Assembly: GCF_946479755.1 (NCBI RefSeq)
Contig: NZ_CAMLHC010000014.1
Span: forward strand, 137,505-201,504
Reading direction: 5' to 3'
Source: an uncultured Chitinophaga sp.
GTDB lineage: Bacteria; Bacteroidota; Bacteroidia; Chitinophagales; Chitinophagaceae
Length of the DNA: 64,000 nt
Part shown: positions 25,633-35,084 of the stretch, piece after piece
How positions within the stretch are numbered: the first letter of the stretch is position 1
Layout of the letters: the number at the start of each line of letters is the position of its first letter
Position numbers and translations under genes: made by a program
The notes under the pieces: model-generated
What the model saw: the letters and a program-made list of their open reading frames with translations, nothing else
Database searches by the model: none
What the model was told of the DNA's origin: nothing

Positions 25633-26802
25633 TTACTTGGTGTCGCCCCACATCGCGATTTCGTAAAAGTTCACATAGGTCCCATTCGACCAGTTCTTCA
25701 GTGTCTTAAACCGGATGTAGCGTACCTTGGGCGTGTTTAAAGGGAAAGTCACCGTTTGCCCCGCCAGCGCCGCATCGGTATCTGCCTGCGAAAGCTGCCC
25801 TTCCGGCAGGCCGGATGGCTTGATCTGTGTAACACTCGCCAGCAACGTCCAGCTGGCATCGAAACTGCCATCCGGATTGGGATTGTCTGATCCCCATATT
25901 TCCACTACGCGGGGATTATGCAGGGAGTAGTAGAACCCAGGCCGCATATGCCATACCAAGCGGCTCAGTTTAGCCCGTTGTCCCATATCGTAGGTAAACC
26001 ATTGCGGCATTCTTGCCGCATCGCTGGAATGATAAAAACCGGCGGTGGTGCTGCCATCGAAAAGGCCGGCGATAGAACCACCGTAGCCTATCGGCGCATC
26101 TCCCGGCAGCACCAGGCCTTTCATCTTGAGGCGGTCCAGCCGTTGTTCAAACAGCGGTGTCAGCACCACGTGCATAGTATCGGAGAGATTGCCCCATCTG
26201 TCGCGCACATACACGCCAAACTTTGTCTGGACATCGGGCATATTCCTCGTGGAAAAATCGCCTTCCTTCAGGTTGGTATACTGTGTAGACACCGGGGAGA
26301 ACCGGCCCAGCGAATCGTCTGCAAGCACTACGATCGCCAGGTCATCTTCCTCCGGGTTGGTATATTTTACATTGATCCCACCGAAGTCGGCGCTGGTGGT
26401 CAGCCCCTTTCTGACAATCCATACCGGCGGTACCAGCGGACGGACGTTAATAGTTACCGGAGCAGAAACATTCTCGCTTTTATCTACTGCATACACCGTG
26501 ATTTTATATTCGCTGGTATCACCGAAGCCGGCCACGGTCAGGTCGCGGTTGTAGCGACTTACTTTTGTTTCCCGGACAGTACCGTTGGGAGCCGTGTAGA
26601 GAGCTTTTACATATAACAGATCCGCGTCTGCTGGAACGGCATAACTTATTTTTGCCGCACCATGCAGGCTTTCTACCACTACGTTGCTCACTGGCCCCGG
26701 AGCGGTCTTGTCTTTGAGTACAGGCCCGTTGCTTTCCTGCCTGCAGGCGCCTGCCACCAAGAGGATGATAAAGAGGTGCAGGTAATAAATTCTTTTTTTC
26801 AT
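25633..26802 (-). CDS. DUF4959/DUF5000-type surface lipoprotein
   Basis: 389 aa from the Met at 26802 (MKKRIYYLHLFIILLVAGAC gives an SpII signal). The frame continues upstream to 26925, but that part overlaps susD and lacks a signal. TAPGPVSNVVVESLHGAAKI marks the DUF4959 domain; a middle beta domain and a C-terminal F5/8C-like DUF5000 domain (PQWFTYDMGQRAKLSRLVW, KVRYIRFKTLKNW) follow. These proteins sit beside SusD and bind glycan. Fourth-to-last in a five-gene operon with 37 bp to susD. Confidence 0.82.
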   Translation of the reverse strand: MKKRIYYLHLFIILLVAGACRQESNGPVLKDKTAPGPVSNVVVESLHGAAKISYAVPADADLLYVKALYTAPNGTVRETKVSRYNRDLTVAGFGDTSEYKITVYAVDKSENVSAPVTINVRPLVPPVWIVRKGLTTSADFGGINVKYTNPEEDDLAIVVLADDSLGRFSPVSTQYTNLKEGDFSTRNMPDVQTKFGVYVRDRWGNLSDTMHVVLTPLFEQRLDRLKMKGLVLPGDAPIGYGGSIAGLFDGSTTAGFYHSSDAARMPQWFTYDMGQRAKLSRLVWHMRPGFYYSLHNPRVVEIWGSDNPNPDGSFDASWTLLASVTQIKPSGLPEGQLSQADTDAALAGQTVTFPLNTPKVRYIRFKTLKNWSNGTYVNFYEIAMWGDTK

Positions 26803-26839
26803 CTCAATATGTTTACATCGGTATATTGATACATGATCG

Positions 26840-28753
26840 TTACCAACCGGTATTTTGTACGAGGTTAGGATTAATTTGCAGGTTGCTCTCCCGGATCGGC
26901 CAGAAGTAATCCCGGGGCGCCACAAACCGGGGACTGTATAAGAACACCCTGCGGTTATAGCCTTCGTAGGTTGACTGGAGGATATCCCAGCCGAAGATGG
27001 GCTGGTTCAGCACCTGCGGCGCCGTTTTCCATCTGCGGAGGTCCCAGAAGCGGCTGCCTTCAAAAGCCATTTCGATGGTCCGTTCCTGCCGGATGATGTC
27101 CCGCAGGCCTTCCTGCGTGGAATATTTCGTTGGTTTTGTAGAATACGTGCTCCACGAATATTCAACAGAAGGCAGTCCGGCCCTGGCCCGCAGCTGGTTG
27201 AGATAAAACAGCGCGTCGGCAGGTTTGCCCGTTTCATTGGCAGCTTCTGCATACAGCAGGTAGAGGTCACCCAGGCGCATGATCGGCCAGGGATAAGACT
27301 CCACCTCCAGCGACGTGTTGTTGTACACCAGGTTCCAGTTGACGATCTTCTTCGTGTAGTAACCGGTGACGGAATACAGGCGGCTTTGTTTTTTTCCGGA
27401 ATGTTGCTCCAGTTTACTCTGGATATTGTAGTTGCCGTTTTTCATAAACCAGGTAGATCCGTCGAAGGCCATATCCGCATAGAACCGGGGTTCTCTTTCA
27501 AAGTGCAGGCCGATGGTACGGTATCCTTCCTGTATACCGGTATCTTTTACGGTGGCCGTGCGCAGCTGATAGCGGGCGGCGTAGTTCCAGGTCCTGTCCT
27601 CTTCAACGGGAACACCGTTGCGGGTATAGAAAAGCTCTGCTATCTTCAGCGGAGGCGCCAGTTTCCCTTTCAGGTTCAGGTTAAACACATTCGGGTCCAG
27701 CTGCGGGCAGGCATAGGTCTGCAGCCAGAAGGTAGGCGTGCCACCGGATGTTTGTCCCCAGATAAGTTCACTGTTCCATTTTTCACAGACGGCGTTACGG
27801 ATATTCATTTCCACTTTCGTGGCCGGGTCCACCGTGCCTACAGCGGGGTTGAAGTAATATAGTTTGCTGCCTGCCGCCTGCGCCACATCGATGGCCTGCT
27901 TACAGGCAATGCGCGCTTTCTCCCATTTGGCAGCGTCATACTGCGGATTAAAAAGCGGCTGGCCGTCTTTATTTTTCATGCCGGCGAAATCACTGTTGCC
28001 GTTAAACAGGGGGCTGGCGGCGGTGACCAATACCCGCGCCTTGATGGCCAGGGCTGCTGCCCTGGTGATGCGCCCCAGCTCCGTGGTGGTGCTGGTGATT
28101 TTCGCCGGTAGTGCGCTGTTCTCATTGCCGGCGACGGCATCTATCAATCCTGCGATGTAATTCACCACCGTATCTACCGGTTGCCGGAATACTTTCACTT
28201 CTTCCGGGGAAGCGGTGATGGGCAGGTTTTTATCGGCTATCGGGATAGGGCCGTACATCCGCAGCAGGTACCAGTGGAAGTAAGCTTTTAAAAAGGTGGC
28301 TTCGGCCGTCCATCTGTCTCTTTCATAAGGTTGCAGGTCGCGGACATTGTTGATATTTTCCAGGAAGATATTACAGGCCCTGATGCCCTGCCAGAGGGAT
28401 TCGCCGTCATATCCGTCCCAGTAGTTCATGTAGGGTTGCGCTACGTTCTGGTTTCCCCGTGCGATGTTGTACGGGTCCAGGAAGAAAAAATCTTCGGTCA
28501 TAGGCCAGTAGGTCCATGCTTCGTCGCCGCCGCTGAAGGCGGGATTTTTATCCGGGTGGTCGTCCTGTGGCAGGTAAGCATAACAGGTAAATAAATATTT
28601 CTCCGCTTCCAGCCTGTTGGAGAAAGCGTGATCGAGGGTGGCCACGTTGTCCGGAACGATATCGAGGTATTTATTGCAGGCGAACAGGATCGGACAGGCG
28701 AGGCATAACAGCCACCGGGAGAGGTATGATAAGTTGGTTGATAAATGTTTCAT
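26840..28753 (-). CDS. SusD/RagB-family glycan-binding lipoprotein
   Basis: 637 aa with SpII signal (CPILFAC). The typical SusD opening, CNKYLDIVPDNVATLDHAFS, is followed by TPR-like helices (FLKAYFHWYLLRMYGPIPI) and the C-terminal RagB end (ERTIEMAFEGSRFWDLRRW, PIRESNLQINPNLVQNTGW). SusD forms the lid over the SusC channel at the cell surface and captures oligosaccharide. It lies 20 bp downstream of susC in the same operon. At over 600 residues it is on the long side for the family. Confidence 0.95.
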   Translation of the reverse strand: MKHLSTNLSYLSRWLLCLACPILFACNKYLDIVPDNVATLDHAFSNRLEAEKYLFTCYAYLPQDDHPDKNPAFSGGDEAWTYWPMTEDFFFLDPYNIARGNQNVAQPYMNYWDGYDGESLWQGIRACNIFLENINNVRDLQPYERDRWTAEATFLKAYFHWYLLRMYGPIPIADKNLPITASPEEVKVFRQPVDTVVNYIAGLIDAVAGNENSALPAKITSTTTELGRITRAAALAIKARVLVTAASPLFNGNSDFAGMKNKDGQPLFNPQYDAAKWEKARIACKQAIDVAQAAGSKLYYFNPAVGTVDPATKVEMNIRNAVCEKWNSELIWGQTSGGTPTFWLQTYACPQLDPNVFNLNLKGKLAPPLKIAELFYTRNGVPVEEDRTWNYAARYQLRTATVKDTGIQEGYRTIGLHFEREPRFYADMAFDGSTWFMKNGNYNIQSKLEQHSGKKQSRLYSVTGYYTKKIVNWNLVYNNTSLEVESYPWPIMRLGDLYLLYAEAANETGKPADALFYLNQLRARAGLPSVEYSWSTYSTKPTKYSTQEGLRDIIRQERTIEMAFEGSRFWDLRRWKTAPQVLNQPIFGWDILQSTYEGYNRRVFLYSPRFVAPRDYFWPIRESNLQINPNLVQNTGW

Positions 28754-28773
28754 GAATGATGATTTAGCCGGCG

Positions 28774-31700
28774 TTATAACTGAACGTTGAGCCCTATATT
28801 AAAAACACGTTGTACAGGGTATCCCAGGCCGTTTCCGCCTTGTTCAGGGTCCCAAAGCTTAAAGGCGCTGACGAGGAACAGGTTGGTACCGTTGGCATAA
28901 ATCCGCAGGCCGGCAATGTGATATTTTTTCAGGCCTTTATCGCCGATATTATACCCTATCTCTGCGCTTTTCATTCGCAGGAAAGCGCCGTTGCGAATCC
29001 ACCAGCTGGATGGCTGGTTGTTGTTCTGATTTTGGGTGAGTCCCAGCCGGGGCCAGAAGGCATACAGGTTGCGGTTGTCTTCGGACCAGTGATCATTGGC
29101 GATGGCATCCAGCAGGCCGTGCTGGTTAGCGCCGTCGGCCACGAACGGGGAAATGGCTTCCGGGCTGATGGCAATAGAAGACCTCGCCGATCCCTGGAAG
29201 AAAGTGCTGATATCAAAATTTTTGTAGCCAAAGGAAAAGCCGAAGCCGTAGATCACTTCCGGGGTAACAGGATGCGCGAGGCCGTTGACCATGTCCAGCG
29301 AGGTAATTTGTCCGTCGCCGTTCATGTCGCGGTATTTGATATCTCCGCCTCTTACTTCTCCGAAGTGTTGCCTGGGAGCGTTTTTCACATCTTCGTCGTC
29401 CACAAACAAACGTTCTGCGATCAGGCCATACACCTGTCCGAGGGAGTGTCCTACACGGGAGAGGTACTGCATGTTGGCGGGATACTCCGGTTCTTCGTTG
29501 ACCAGCAGTTTGCTGGCTGCGTATGTAAATGTTCCGCGCATCTGCAGCCATGCTTTGTTGAATGTTTTGTTATAGTCCATAGACACGTCTATGCCGCGGC
29601 CCTGTGCCACGCCTACGTTGGCGGACACCGGCGCTGTGAGTCCGAGGGTGGTGGGGATATAGGCGCGTGCCATCAGGATATTGCTGCGGCGTTCCTGGTA
29701 GGCATCGATGGTAATATTCAGCACATTCCACAGACCGAGGTCCATGCCGACGTTGATCTTTTTTGATTTCTCCCAGGTGATGCCTTCGTTGGGATACCGG
29801 GCCACGGATACGCCGGGACGGGTGTAAGCAAAATTTTCTCCGAAGGCGGCGGCGAAAAGATCATCGCTGAGGTTCACATTGGACAGGTAAAAGAAACGGT
29901 CGTTGGCATTGCCTATCTGGTCGTTTCCTACAAGGCCCCACGTGGCACGCAGCTTCAGCTTCGACACCACATCGTTCCATTGATGGAAAAACTTTTCATT
30001 GCCGGCGTTCCAGGCGATGCCGATGGAAGGAAAAAATCCGAACCGGTTTTTCTTCGCAAATCTTTCAGAACCGTTGTACCCGAAATTACCTTCAAACAGG
30101 TAACGGTTGTCGTAGGCGTAGGTAAACCTGCCGGATATGCCCTGGTTGCGGAAAGGAAGGGACGCCTGCAGATCTCCGGCGTTGCCGTTGAGGTAGTTGC
30201 GGCGGATACCGATGAGCAGTCCGCCCACATTATGCAGTTCATTGAAGGTCCTGTTGTAGTTGATGGCTGCTTCCGCATAGGTGGTGGTGTTTACCGTTTT
30301 ATCGCCGGGCTTGTAGTTCAGGTATTCCGTTCCGGTACTTTCATTGAGCAGGGAAAGCGTATAGCCGCCGGATTTATCCGCCACAGGATTGGCTGCATAG
30401 AAGAAGGGGGTATACTGCCTGCTGACGCTGAAATAGGAATAGCGCTTGGTGTAAGCCATGGCTCTGGCCGAGAGCCCGGGGAGGAGAAAGTCGAGGTCCT
30501 GCTTTATTTCCACCTGGACATTCAGGACAGAGGTGTTGTACTGCTGGAATCCTGATACCATCGACGCGTACGGATTCGTATATATTTCACCGTTAGTTCC
30601 GCGGGAAGCATTGCCAAACAGCGGATGCCGGGCAGTTGGCAGTGCGCTGGCCGGGAAAATAGCCGGAAACAGGACAGGGTTGGCGTTCAGTGTACTTTTA
30701 AATACTTCGGCGCCGCCGCCGATCGGACCGGTGTAATCGTCAAAGTTGCCGGTGGTCCTGATGATGGCTTCCGTGGTATTGGTGAGCTTCAGGTTCACGT
30801 TGGAGCGCACCTCGTAACTTCTCAGCCGGATGTTGTTGTTCACGGCGGTGCCGCGCTGTGTTTTCAGAATGCCTTTGTCCTGGTTGACGGTAGCGCCGAC
30901 ATAGTACTGCGCTTTGTTACCACCGCCGCTGAGGTTGATATTGAAGCGTTGGTTATTGGTGTACTTTTTTATTAAGGCATCTATCCAGTTGTTGTCGGGA
31001 TAGAGATACGGATTACCGCCGGCGATGGTACCATCGATTTTATGCTGGCTGTACGGCAGTGGCGCCAGTGGATTGCGGGTGAGGGCCGCTTCGTTCGCCA
31101 GCTGCATGTAGGTGATGTTGTCTGCCAGGCGGAAATTCCTCGTATTGGAGGAGATGGAGTTCTCCAGCCGGATGTTCATTTTGGTATTGCCGGCTTTGCC
31201 TGTTTTGGTGGTGACGAGGATCACGCCGTTGGCGCCGCGTGCGCCGTACAGGGAAGCGGCGGCAGCGTCTTTCAATACGGAGAAACCGGCGATGTCGTCC
31301 GGCTGGAGACGCGCCAGCTCAGCCGCGGCAGACTCCATCCCGTCTATCAGGATCAGCGGGTCCAGCTTACCGGAACCGAAAGAGGTGATACCTCTGATAA
31401 AGAAAGAAGCGTTATCCGCGCCGGGCTCTCCGCTGCGCTGGTAAGAGACAAGGCCAGATATGCGTCCTGCCAGCATGGTGGTCAGGTTGCTGGTAGGTCC
31501 TTTGATTTCTCTCGGGTTTACGCTGGTGATGGCGCTGACCATACTTCCTTTCTTTTGTTGTCCGTAGGCCACCACCACTACGTCGTTCAGGTCATTCTTA
31601 TTTTCCAGCATTGTCACCTGGATGGTGTGCCGGCCGGCCAACGGTATGGTCTGCCGTTGGTAACCGATGTAGGAAAACAGGAGTGTGTCGGTACCGCCTC

Positions 31701-31920
31701 CTGCGGTAATGACATAGTCCCCACTGGCCGTGGTGGTGGTACCGGTGGAGGTGTTCTTTATCATGACCGTTACGCCGGGCATCGCCTGGCCTTTGCTGTC
31801 CAGTACCTTACCCGTGACTTTAAAGACGGTTTGGCCTGGCGAGATCTTGGTTGTCAGCAGTAACAGGAGGCAATAGAGGTACCTCCGCTGCCTTAAAAAG
31901 GTCAGGGTACGTTTTTTCAT
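28774..31920 (-). CDS. SusC/RagA-family TonB-linked outer-membrane transporter
   Basis: 1048 aa. A signal peptide is followed by a carboxypeptidase-regulatory-like domain (VTGKVLDSKGQAMPGVTVMI), the TonB box region (NDVVVVAYGQQKKGSM), and a plug with FIRGITSFGSGKLDPLILID and SVLKDAAAASLYGARGANGV. A 22-strand barrel ends VQRVFNIGLNVQL. It imports oligosaccharides with TonB energy. It heads the operon susC-susD-DUF4959-DUF4998-glycosidase. A TGT-N4-ACA element about 45 bp upstream suggests control by the divergent GntR protein. Confidence 0.96.
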   Translation of the reverse strand: MKKRTLTFLRQRRYLYCLLLLLTTKISPGQTVFKVTGKVLDSKGQAMPGVTVMIKNTSTGTTTTASGDYVITAGGGTDTLLFSYIGYQRQTIPLAGRHTIQVTMLENKNDLNDVVVVAYGQQKKGSMVSAITSVNPREIKGPTSNLTTMLAGRISGLVSYQRSGEPGADNASFFIRGITSFGSGKLDPLILIDGMESAAAELARLQPDDIAGFSVLKDAAAASLYGARGANGVILVTTKTGKAGNTKMNIRLENSISSNTRNFRLADNITYMQLANEAALTRNPLAPLPYSQHKIDGTIAGGNPYLYPDNNWIDALIKKYTNNQRFNINLSGGGNKAQYYVGATVNQDKGILKTQRGTAVNNNIRLRSYEVRSNVNLKLTNTTEAIIRTTGNFDDYTGPIGGGAEVFKSTLNANPVLFPAIFPASALPTARHPLFGNASRGTNGEIYTNPYASMVSGFQQYNTSVLNVQVEIKQDLDFLLPGLSARAMAYTKRYSYFSVSRQYTPFFYAANPVADKSGGYTLSLLNESTGTEYLNYKPGDKTVNTTTYAEAAINYNRTFNELHNVGGLLIGIRRNYLNGNAGDLQASLPFRNQGISGRFTYAYDNRYLFEGNFGYNGSERFAKKNRFGFFPSIGIAWNAGNEKFFHQWNDVVSKLKLRATWGLVGNDQIGNANDRFFYLSNVNLSDDLFAAAFGENFAYTRPGVSVARYPNEGITWEKSKKINVGMDLGLWNVLNITIDAYQERRSNILMARAYIPTTLGLTAPVSANVGVAQGRGIDVSMDYNKTFNKAWLQMRGTFTYAASKLLVNEEPEYPANMQYLSRVGHSLGQVYGLIAERLFVDDEDVKNAPRQHFGEVRGGDIKYRDMNGDGQITSLDMVNGLAHPVTPEVIYGFGFSFGYKNFDISTFFQGSARSSIAISPEAISPFVADGANQHGLLDAIANDHWSEDNRNLYAFWPRLGLTQNQNNNQPSSWWIRNGAFLRMKSAEIGYNIGDKGLKKYHIAGLRIYANGTNLFLVSAFKLWDPEQGGNGLGYPVQRVFNIGLNVQL

Positions 31921-31964
31921 AACAGAGACTAACTAACAGTATAAAGTAAAGCGAGCAGTTATAT

Positions 31965-31974
31965 TGTACATACA
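31965..31974. promoter_or_regulatory. Candidate GntR operator upstream of susC
   Basis: TTGT-ACAT-ACAT contains the TGT-N4-ACA core also found at both GntR genes. It is about 45 bp upstream of the susC start codon. The flanking TACATAATTAC repeats, in reverse, the TAATTATGT sequence found at the divergent GntR gene. Confidence 0.5.
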
Positions 31975-32139
31975 TAATTACATATTAAGTTTGAAAAAAG
32001 CAAGCATCCATGGAAAAAAAATTAACCATGGGGGGTTTTCAGGAGGCAAAACGGGGGTAAAAAGAAGGGGCGTTATTTCATTCAGACCTTCCTACACAGC
32101 GGTTTTCAGGGGTATAACGCAAGGGGTGGCCATTGTTGA

Positions 32140-32179
32140 TTAATTATGTTAACTTGCATACTTAATTATGTTCCTACAT
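32140..32179. promoter_or_regulatory. Candidate GntR operator and repeats upstream of the second GntR gene
   Basis: ATGT-TCCT-ACAT (32168-32179) is a perfect inverted repeat 4 bp upstream of the ATG at 32184, the same placement as at the first GntR gene. It is embedded in TTAATTATGTTCCTACATT (32162-32180). Another TTAATTATGTT copy starts at 32140, 22 bp upstream, on the same face of the helix. Confidence 0.65.
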
Positions 32180-32183
32180 TTTT

Positions 32184-32918
32184 ATGAAAATTGAGATAGA
32201 TCATCAAAGTGCTGTCCCCCTGCATATCCAGGTGGAAAATCTGTTACGGGAATTGATTAAACAACCGGAGTACCAGGCGGGAAAATTATTGCCCAACGAA
32301 CTGGAACTGGCCAAAAAACTGGCCGTGTCCCGCACAACGCTGCGGCAGGCGATCAACAAACTGGTGTATGAGGAACTGCTGGTACGGAAAAAGCGACTGG
32401 GGACGAAAGTGGCACAACCGAAGATGAGCTCTAAATCCATGAACTGGCTGAGTTTCACCCAGGAAATGCTGGCGAGGGGCATCACCATCAAAAACTATGA
32501 ACTGCATATCAGCTGGGTATATCCTGATGAACAGATCGCGGCCTTCTTCGATATCCGGACCGACCGGAAAATCATGAAACTGGAACGCCTGCGCGGTAAC
32601 ACGCAGGAGCCCTTCGTTTATTTTATTTCTTACTTCCACCCAAGGATAGGTCTCACAGGAGATGAAGATTTCAAGAAACCCCTGTATGAAATGCTGGAGC
32701 AGGAACACTATTTTGTGGCCACCCTGTCTAAAGAAGAAATCAGCTCCAGGACCGCCGATAAAATGATCGCCTCCAAACTGGAGATCGACCTGGGCAGCGC
32801 GATCCTCTTCCGGAAAAGGTTCGTCTACGACCAGGCCGAACGTCCCATGGAATACAATCTGGGCTACTATAAGGCGGAAAGTTTTGTTTATACCGTTGAA
32901 AGCAGACGTACCCCCTGA
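32184..32918 (+). CDS. GntR-family transcriptional regulator with UTRA domain (PUL regulator)
   Basis: 244 aa. The N-terminal wHTH (SRTTLRQAINKLVYEELLV) and the UTRA domain (YFISYFHPRIGLTGDEDF) are clear. It is a paralogue of the protein at 878, sharing the FHPRIGLTG block and overall length. It is divergent from susC across 263 bp and likely represses or activates the PUL in response to a sugar. An operator sits immediately upstream of its start codon and a second copy lies 39 bp after its stop codon, an arrangement suggestive of looping autoregulation. Confidence 0.92.
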   Translation: MKIEIDHQSAVPLHIQVENLLRELIKQPEYQAGKLLPNELELAKKLAVSRTTLRQAINKLVYEELLVRKKRLGTKVAQPKMSSKSMNWLSFTQEMLARGITIKNYELHISWVYPDEQIAAFFDIRTDRKIMKLERLRGNTQEPFVYFISYFHPRIGLTGDEDFKKPLYEMLEQEHYFVATLSKEEISSRTADKMIASKLEIDLGSAILFRKRFVYDQAERPMEYNLGYYKAESFVYTVESRRTP

Positions 32919-32956
32919 TACCCGCTCTCTCAAAAAATGATTAGTATTAACCCTCT

Positions 32957-32975
32957 TTAATTATGTTACTACATT
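32957..32975. promoter_or_regulatory. Second copy of the GntR operator, downstream of the gene
   Basis: TTAATTATGTTACTACATT differs by one base from the copy at 32162-32180 and contains the perfect palindrome ATGT-TACT-ACAT. It lies in the 82-bp space between the GntR stop and the end of convergent dxs. No start codon is nearby, so it is not an ordinary promoter operator. Confidence 0.65.
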
Positions 32976-33000
32976 ATAACAATATAAAGATATCTCCCCG

Positions 33001-34911
33001 TCAGATAACATCCACCACCTGCTCAGCGTTATCCGCCTTTACCACCAGTTGTCTGATCATCGCAACAATCGCTTCTTTATCATAACCATATAAAGCATGC
33101 AGCTCCTGTTGCGTACCCTGCTCAGCAAAAGTATCCGGCAGCCCAAGCCGTTTTAATGCAGCATGATAGCCATGTTCCACCATAAACTCCATGACCGCGC
33201 TTCCCACACCACCGGCGATGCAACCGTCTTCGATCGTGATCACGGTAGCGAACCTACGAAATACTTCATGCAGTAACGTTTCATCCAGCGGCTTAAAATA
33301 ACGGAGATCATAGTGAGCAACATCCACCTCGCCTTCCAGCTCCGCACAGGCATCTACAACATATTGCCCCACCGGGCCCAGTGAAAGCACAGCGATATCC
33401 TTTCCGGCCCGGATCTTTCTTCCTTTGCCGGTCGCCAGTTTTTTGAAGCGGGAAGACACCGGCGCCTGCGCTCCTCCCCCTCTGGGGTAACGAACAGCAA
33501 ACGGTCCGTCTGCCCTGTCTGCCTGCGCGGTGAACAGCAGGTTCCGGAAGTCTTCCAGGTCCATCGGAGACGCACCGGTGATACCTGGCACACATCGCAG
33601 AAAGGAAATATCAAAGGCGCCGTGGTGAGTGGGCCCGTCCTGGCCTACGACGCCTGCCCTGTCAATACAGAATACCACGTTCAGTTTTTGTAACGCCACA
33701 TCGTGAATGACCTGGTCATAGGCACGCTGTAAAAAGGTGGAATAAATCGTGCAGAAAGGAATCATGCCGTCGGCGGCGAGGCCGGCAGCAAAAGTAACGG
33801 CATGTTGCTCGGTGATCCCTACATCAAACACACGTTCCGGCATTTCTTTTTTCATGGCGGTGAGCGCACTGCCGGATAACATTGCAGGTGTAATCGCCAT
33901 GATCCGCGGATTTTTCCGGGCCAGCTCCATCAGGGTACTGCCAAACACAGACTGGAAAGTGACCGTGGTACTCTTCTCCAATATAGCGCCGGTCGACTTG
34001 TCAAATGTTTTAGGAGCATGCCATTGGGCCTGATCTATCATTGCCGGGGCAAAACCCTTTCCTTTGGTCGTAACACAATGCAACAGTTTCGGTCCGGGTA
34101 TCTGCTTCAGTTTTTCCAGTACATGGATCATCTTTTTAAGATCATGCCCGTCAACAGGGCCAAAGTAGCGGATATTCAGCGCTTCGAAGAGATTGCTGTA
34201 GCGCAGCAACCCTCCTTTCAACGCTTTCTGGAGTTTCCTGGCTACTTCCACCAGCCATTTGTCCGGCTGCCCCGGCGACGATAACAGTTTCCGGATATGC
34301 GACTTCAACGCATTGTAATGCCTGCCGGTCGTCAGCTCCGTCAGGTAGTCCTGCAACGCGCCGGTATTCGCATCAATCGACATATTATTATCATTCAGTA
34401 TCACCAGCATGTTGGGCTGTTCGTACCCTGCGTTGTTCAACGCCTCAAACGCCATCCCGGCCGTCATTGCTCCGTCGCCGATAACGGCGATGTGTTGCCG
34501 CGTGTGATCACCTCGGTATCTGGCGGCACAGGCCATACCCAGTATCGCTGAAACAGAAGTAGAAGAATGACCGGTGCCAAAGGCATCGTATTCACTTTCC
34601 TCCCGGCACGGGAAACCACTGATACCTCCCGGCAAACGATTGGAATAAAAACGGTCTTTCCTGCCCGTCAGCAATTTATGCGGATACGCCTGGTGCCCTA
34701 CATCCCAGACCAGTTTATCTTCCGGTGTATTAAAGACGTAGTGCAGCGCAACGGTCAGTTCCACTACGCCGAGACTGGAACTGAAATGGCCGCCGTTAGC
34801 GGCGACATGATCTATCAGAAAAGATCTCAGTTCGTCACAGAGACCCGGCAGCGCGGATACAGGCAGCTGTCGCAGCGCATCAGGACTGTCGATATGGTAG
34901 ATTTCAGGCAT
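33001..34911 (-). CDS. dxs: 1-deoxy-D-xylulose-5-phosphate synthase
   Basis: 636 aa, the usual length. It condenses pyruvate and glyceraldehyde 3-phosphate to DXP with thiamine diphosphate, the first step of the MEP isoprenoid pathway, in the cytoplasm. Visible motifs: GHQAYPHKLLTGR, the ThDP site GDGAMTAGMAFEALN with ILNDNNMSI, the second-domain GITEQHAVTFAAGLA, and DRAGVVGQDGPTHHGAFD. The C-terminal transketolase domain includes VITIEDGCIAGGVGSAVMEF. It is a single gene, divergent from the ECF sigma gene. Two palindromes lie just upstream of the start. Confidence 0.97.
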   Translation of the reverse strand: MPEIYHIDSPDALRQLPVSALPGLCDELRSFLIDHVAANGGHFSSSLGVVELTVALHYVFNTPEDKLVWDVGHQAYPHKLLTGRKDRFYSNRLPGGISGFPCREESEYDAFGTGHSSTSVSAILGMACAARYRGDHTRQHIAVIGDGAMTAGMAFEALNNAGYEQPNMLVILNDNNMSIDANTGALQDYLTELTTGRHYNALKSHIRKLLSSPGQPDKWLVEVARKLQKALKGGLLRYSNLFEALNIRYFGPVDGHDLKKMIHVLEKLKQIPGPKLLHCVTTKGKGFAPAMIDQAQWHAPKTFDKSTGAILEKSTTVTFQSVFGSTLMELARKNPRIMAITPAMLSGSALTAMKKEMPERVFDVGITEQHAVTFAAGLAADGMIPFCTIYSTFLQRAYDQVIHDVALQKLNVVFCIDRAGVVGQDGPTHHGAFDISFLRCVPGITGASPMDLEDFRNLLFTAQADRADGPFAVRYPRGGGAQAPVSSRFKKLATGKGRKIRAGKDIAVLSLGPVGQYVVDACAELEGEVDVAHYDLRYFKPLDETLLHEVFRRFATVITIEDGCIAGGVGSAVMEFMVEHGYHAALKRLGLPDTFAEQGTQQELHALYGYDKEAIVAMIRQLVVKADNAEQVVDVI

Positions 34912-34927
34912 GGCAATATTCTTTCCC

Positions 34928-34952
34928 GCAATTTAAATTGCCTGTAATTACA
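34928..34952. promoter_or_regulatory. Adjacent palindromes upstream of dxs
   Basis: GCAATTTAAATTGC (34928-34941) and TGTAATTACA (34943-34952) are both perfect palindromes lying 17-41 bp upstream of the dxs start. They could be operator sites. AT-rich palindromes of this size also arise by chance, so the call is tentative. Confidence 0.35.
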
Positions 34953-35045
34953 GCACCGGTACAGTGCATGTATAAAATGAGCGGTACAGATTTCGTCTAA
35001 AAAGACGGAGGCTTCCCGGCACATGATATTACCAGGCTTTTTTCC

Positions 35046-35053
35046 TACATTTG
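35046..35053 (+). promoter_or_regulatory. Bacteroidota -7 box of the ECF sigma gene
   Basis: TACATTTG is a perfect match to TAnnTTTG. It lies 31 bp before the TTG start at 35085. No good TTTG -33 element is seen at 19-21 bp upstream. Confidence 0.5.
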
Positions 35054-35084
35054 ACATTATCAACCAAACAGTACAGCGAGGAGA

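Noticed and set aside
32008..32031. Two CCATGG copies 18 bp apart between susC and GntR
   Set aside because: Six-base palindromes recur by chance and show no link to promoter elements.
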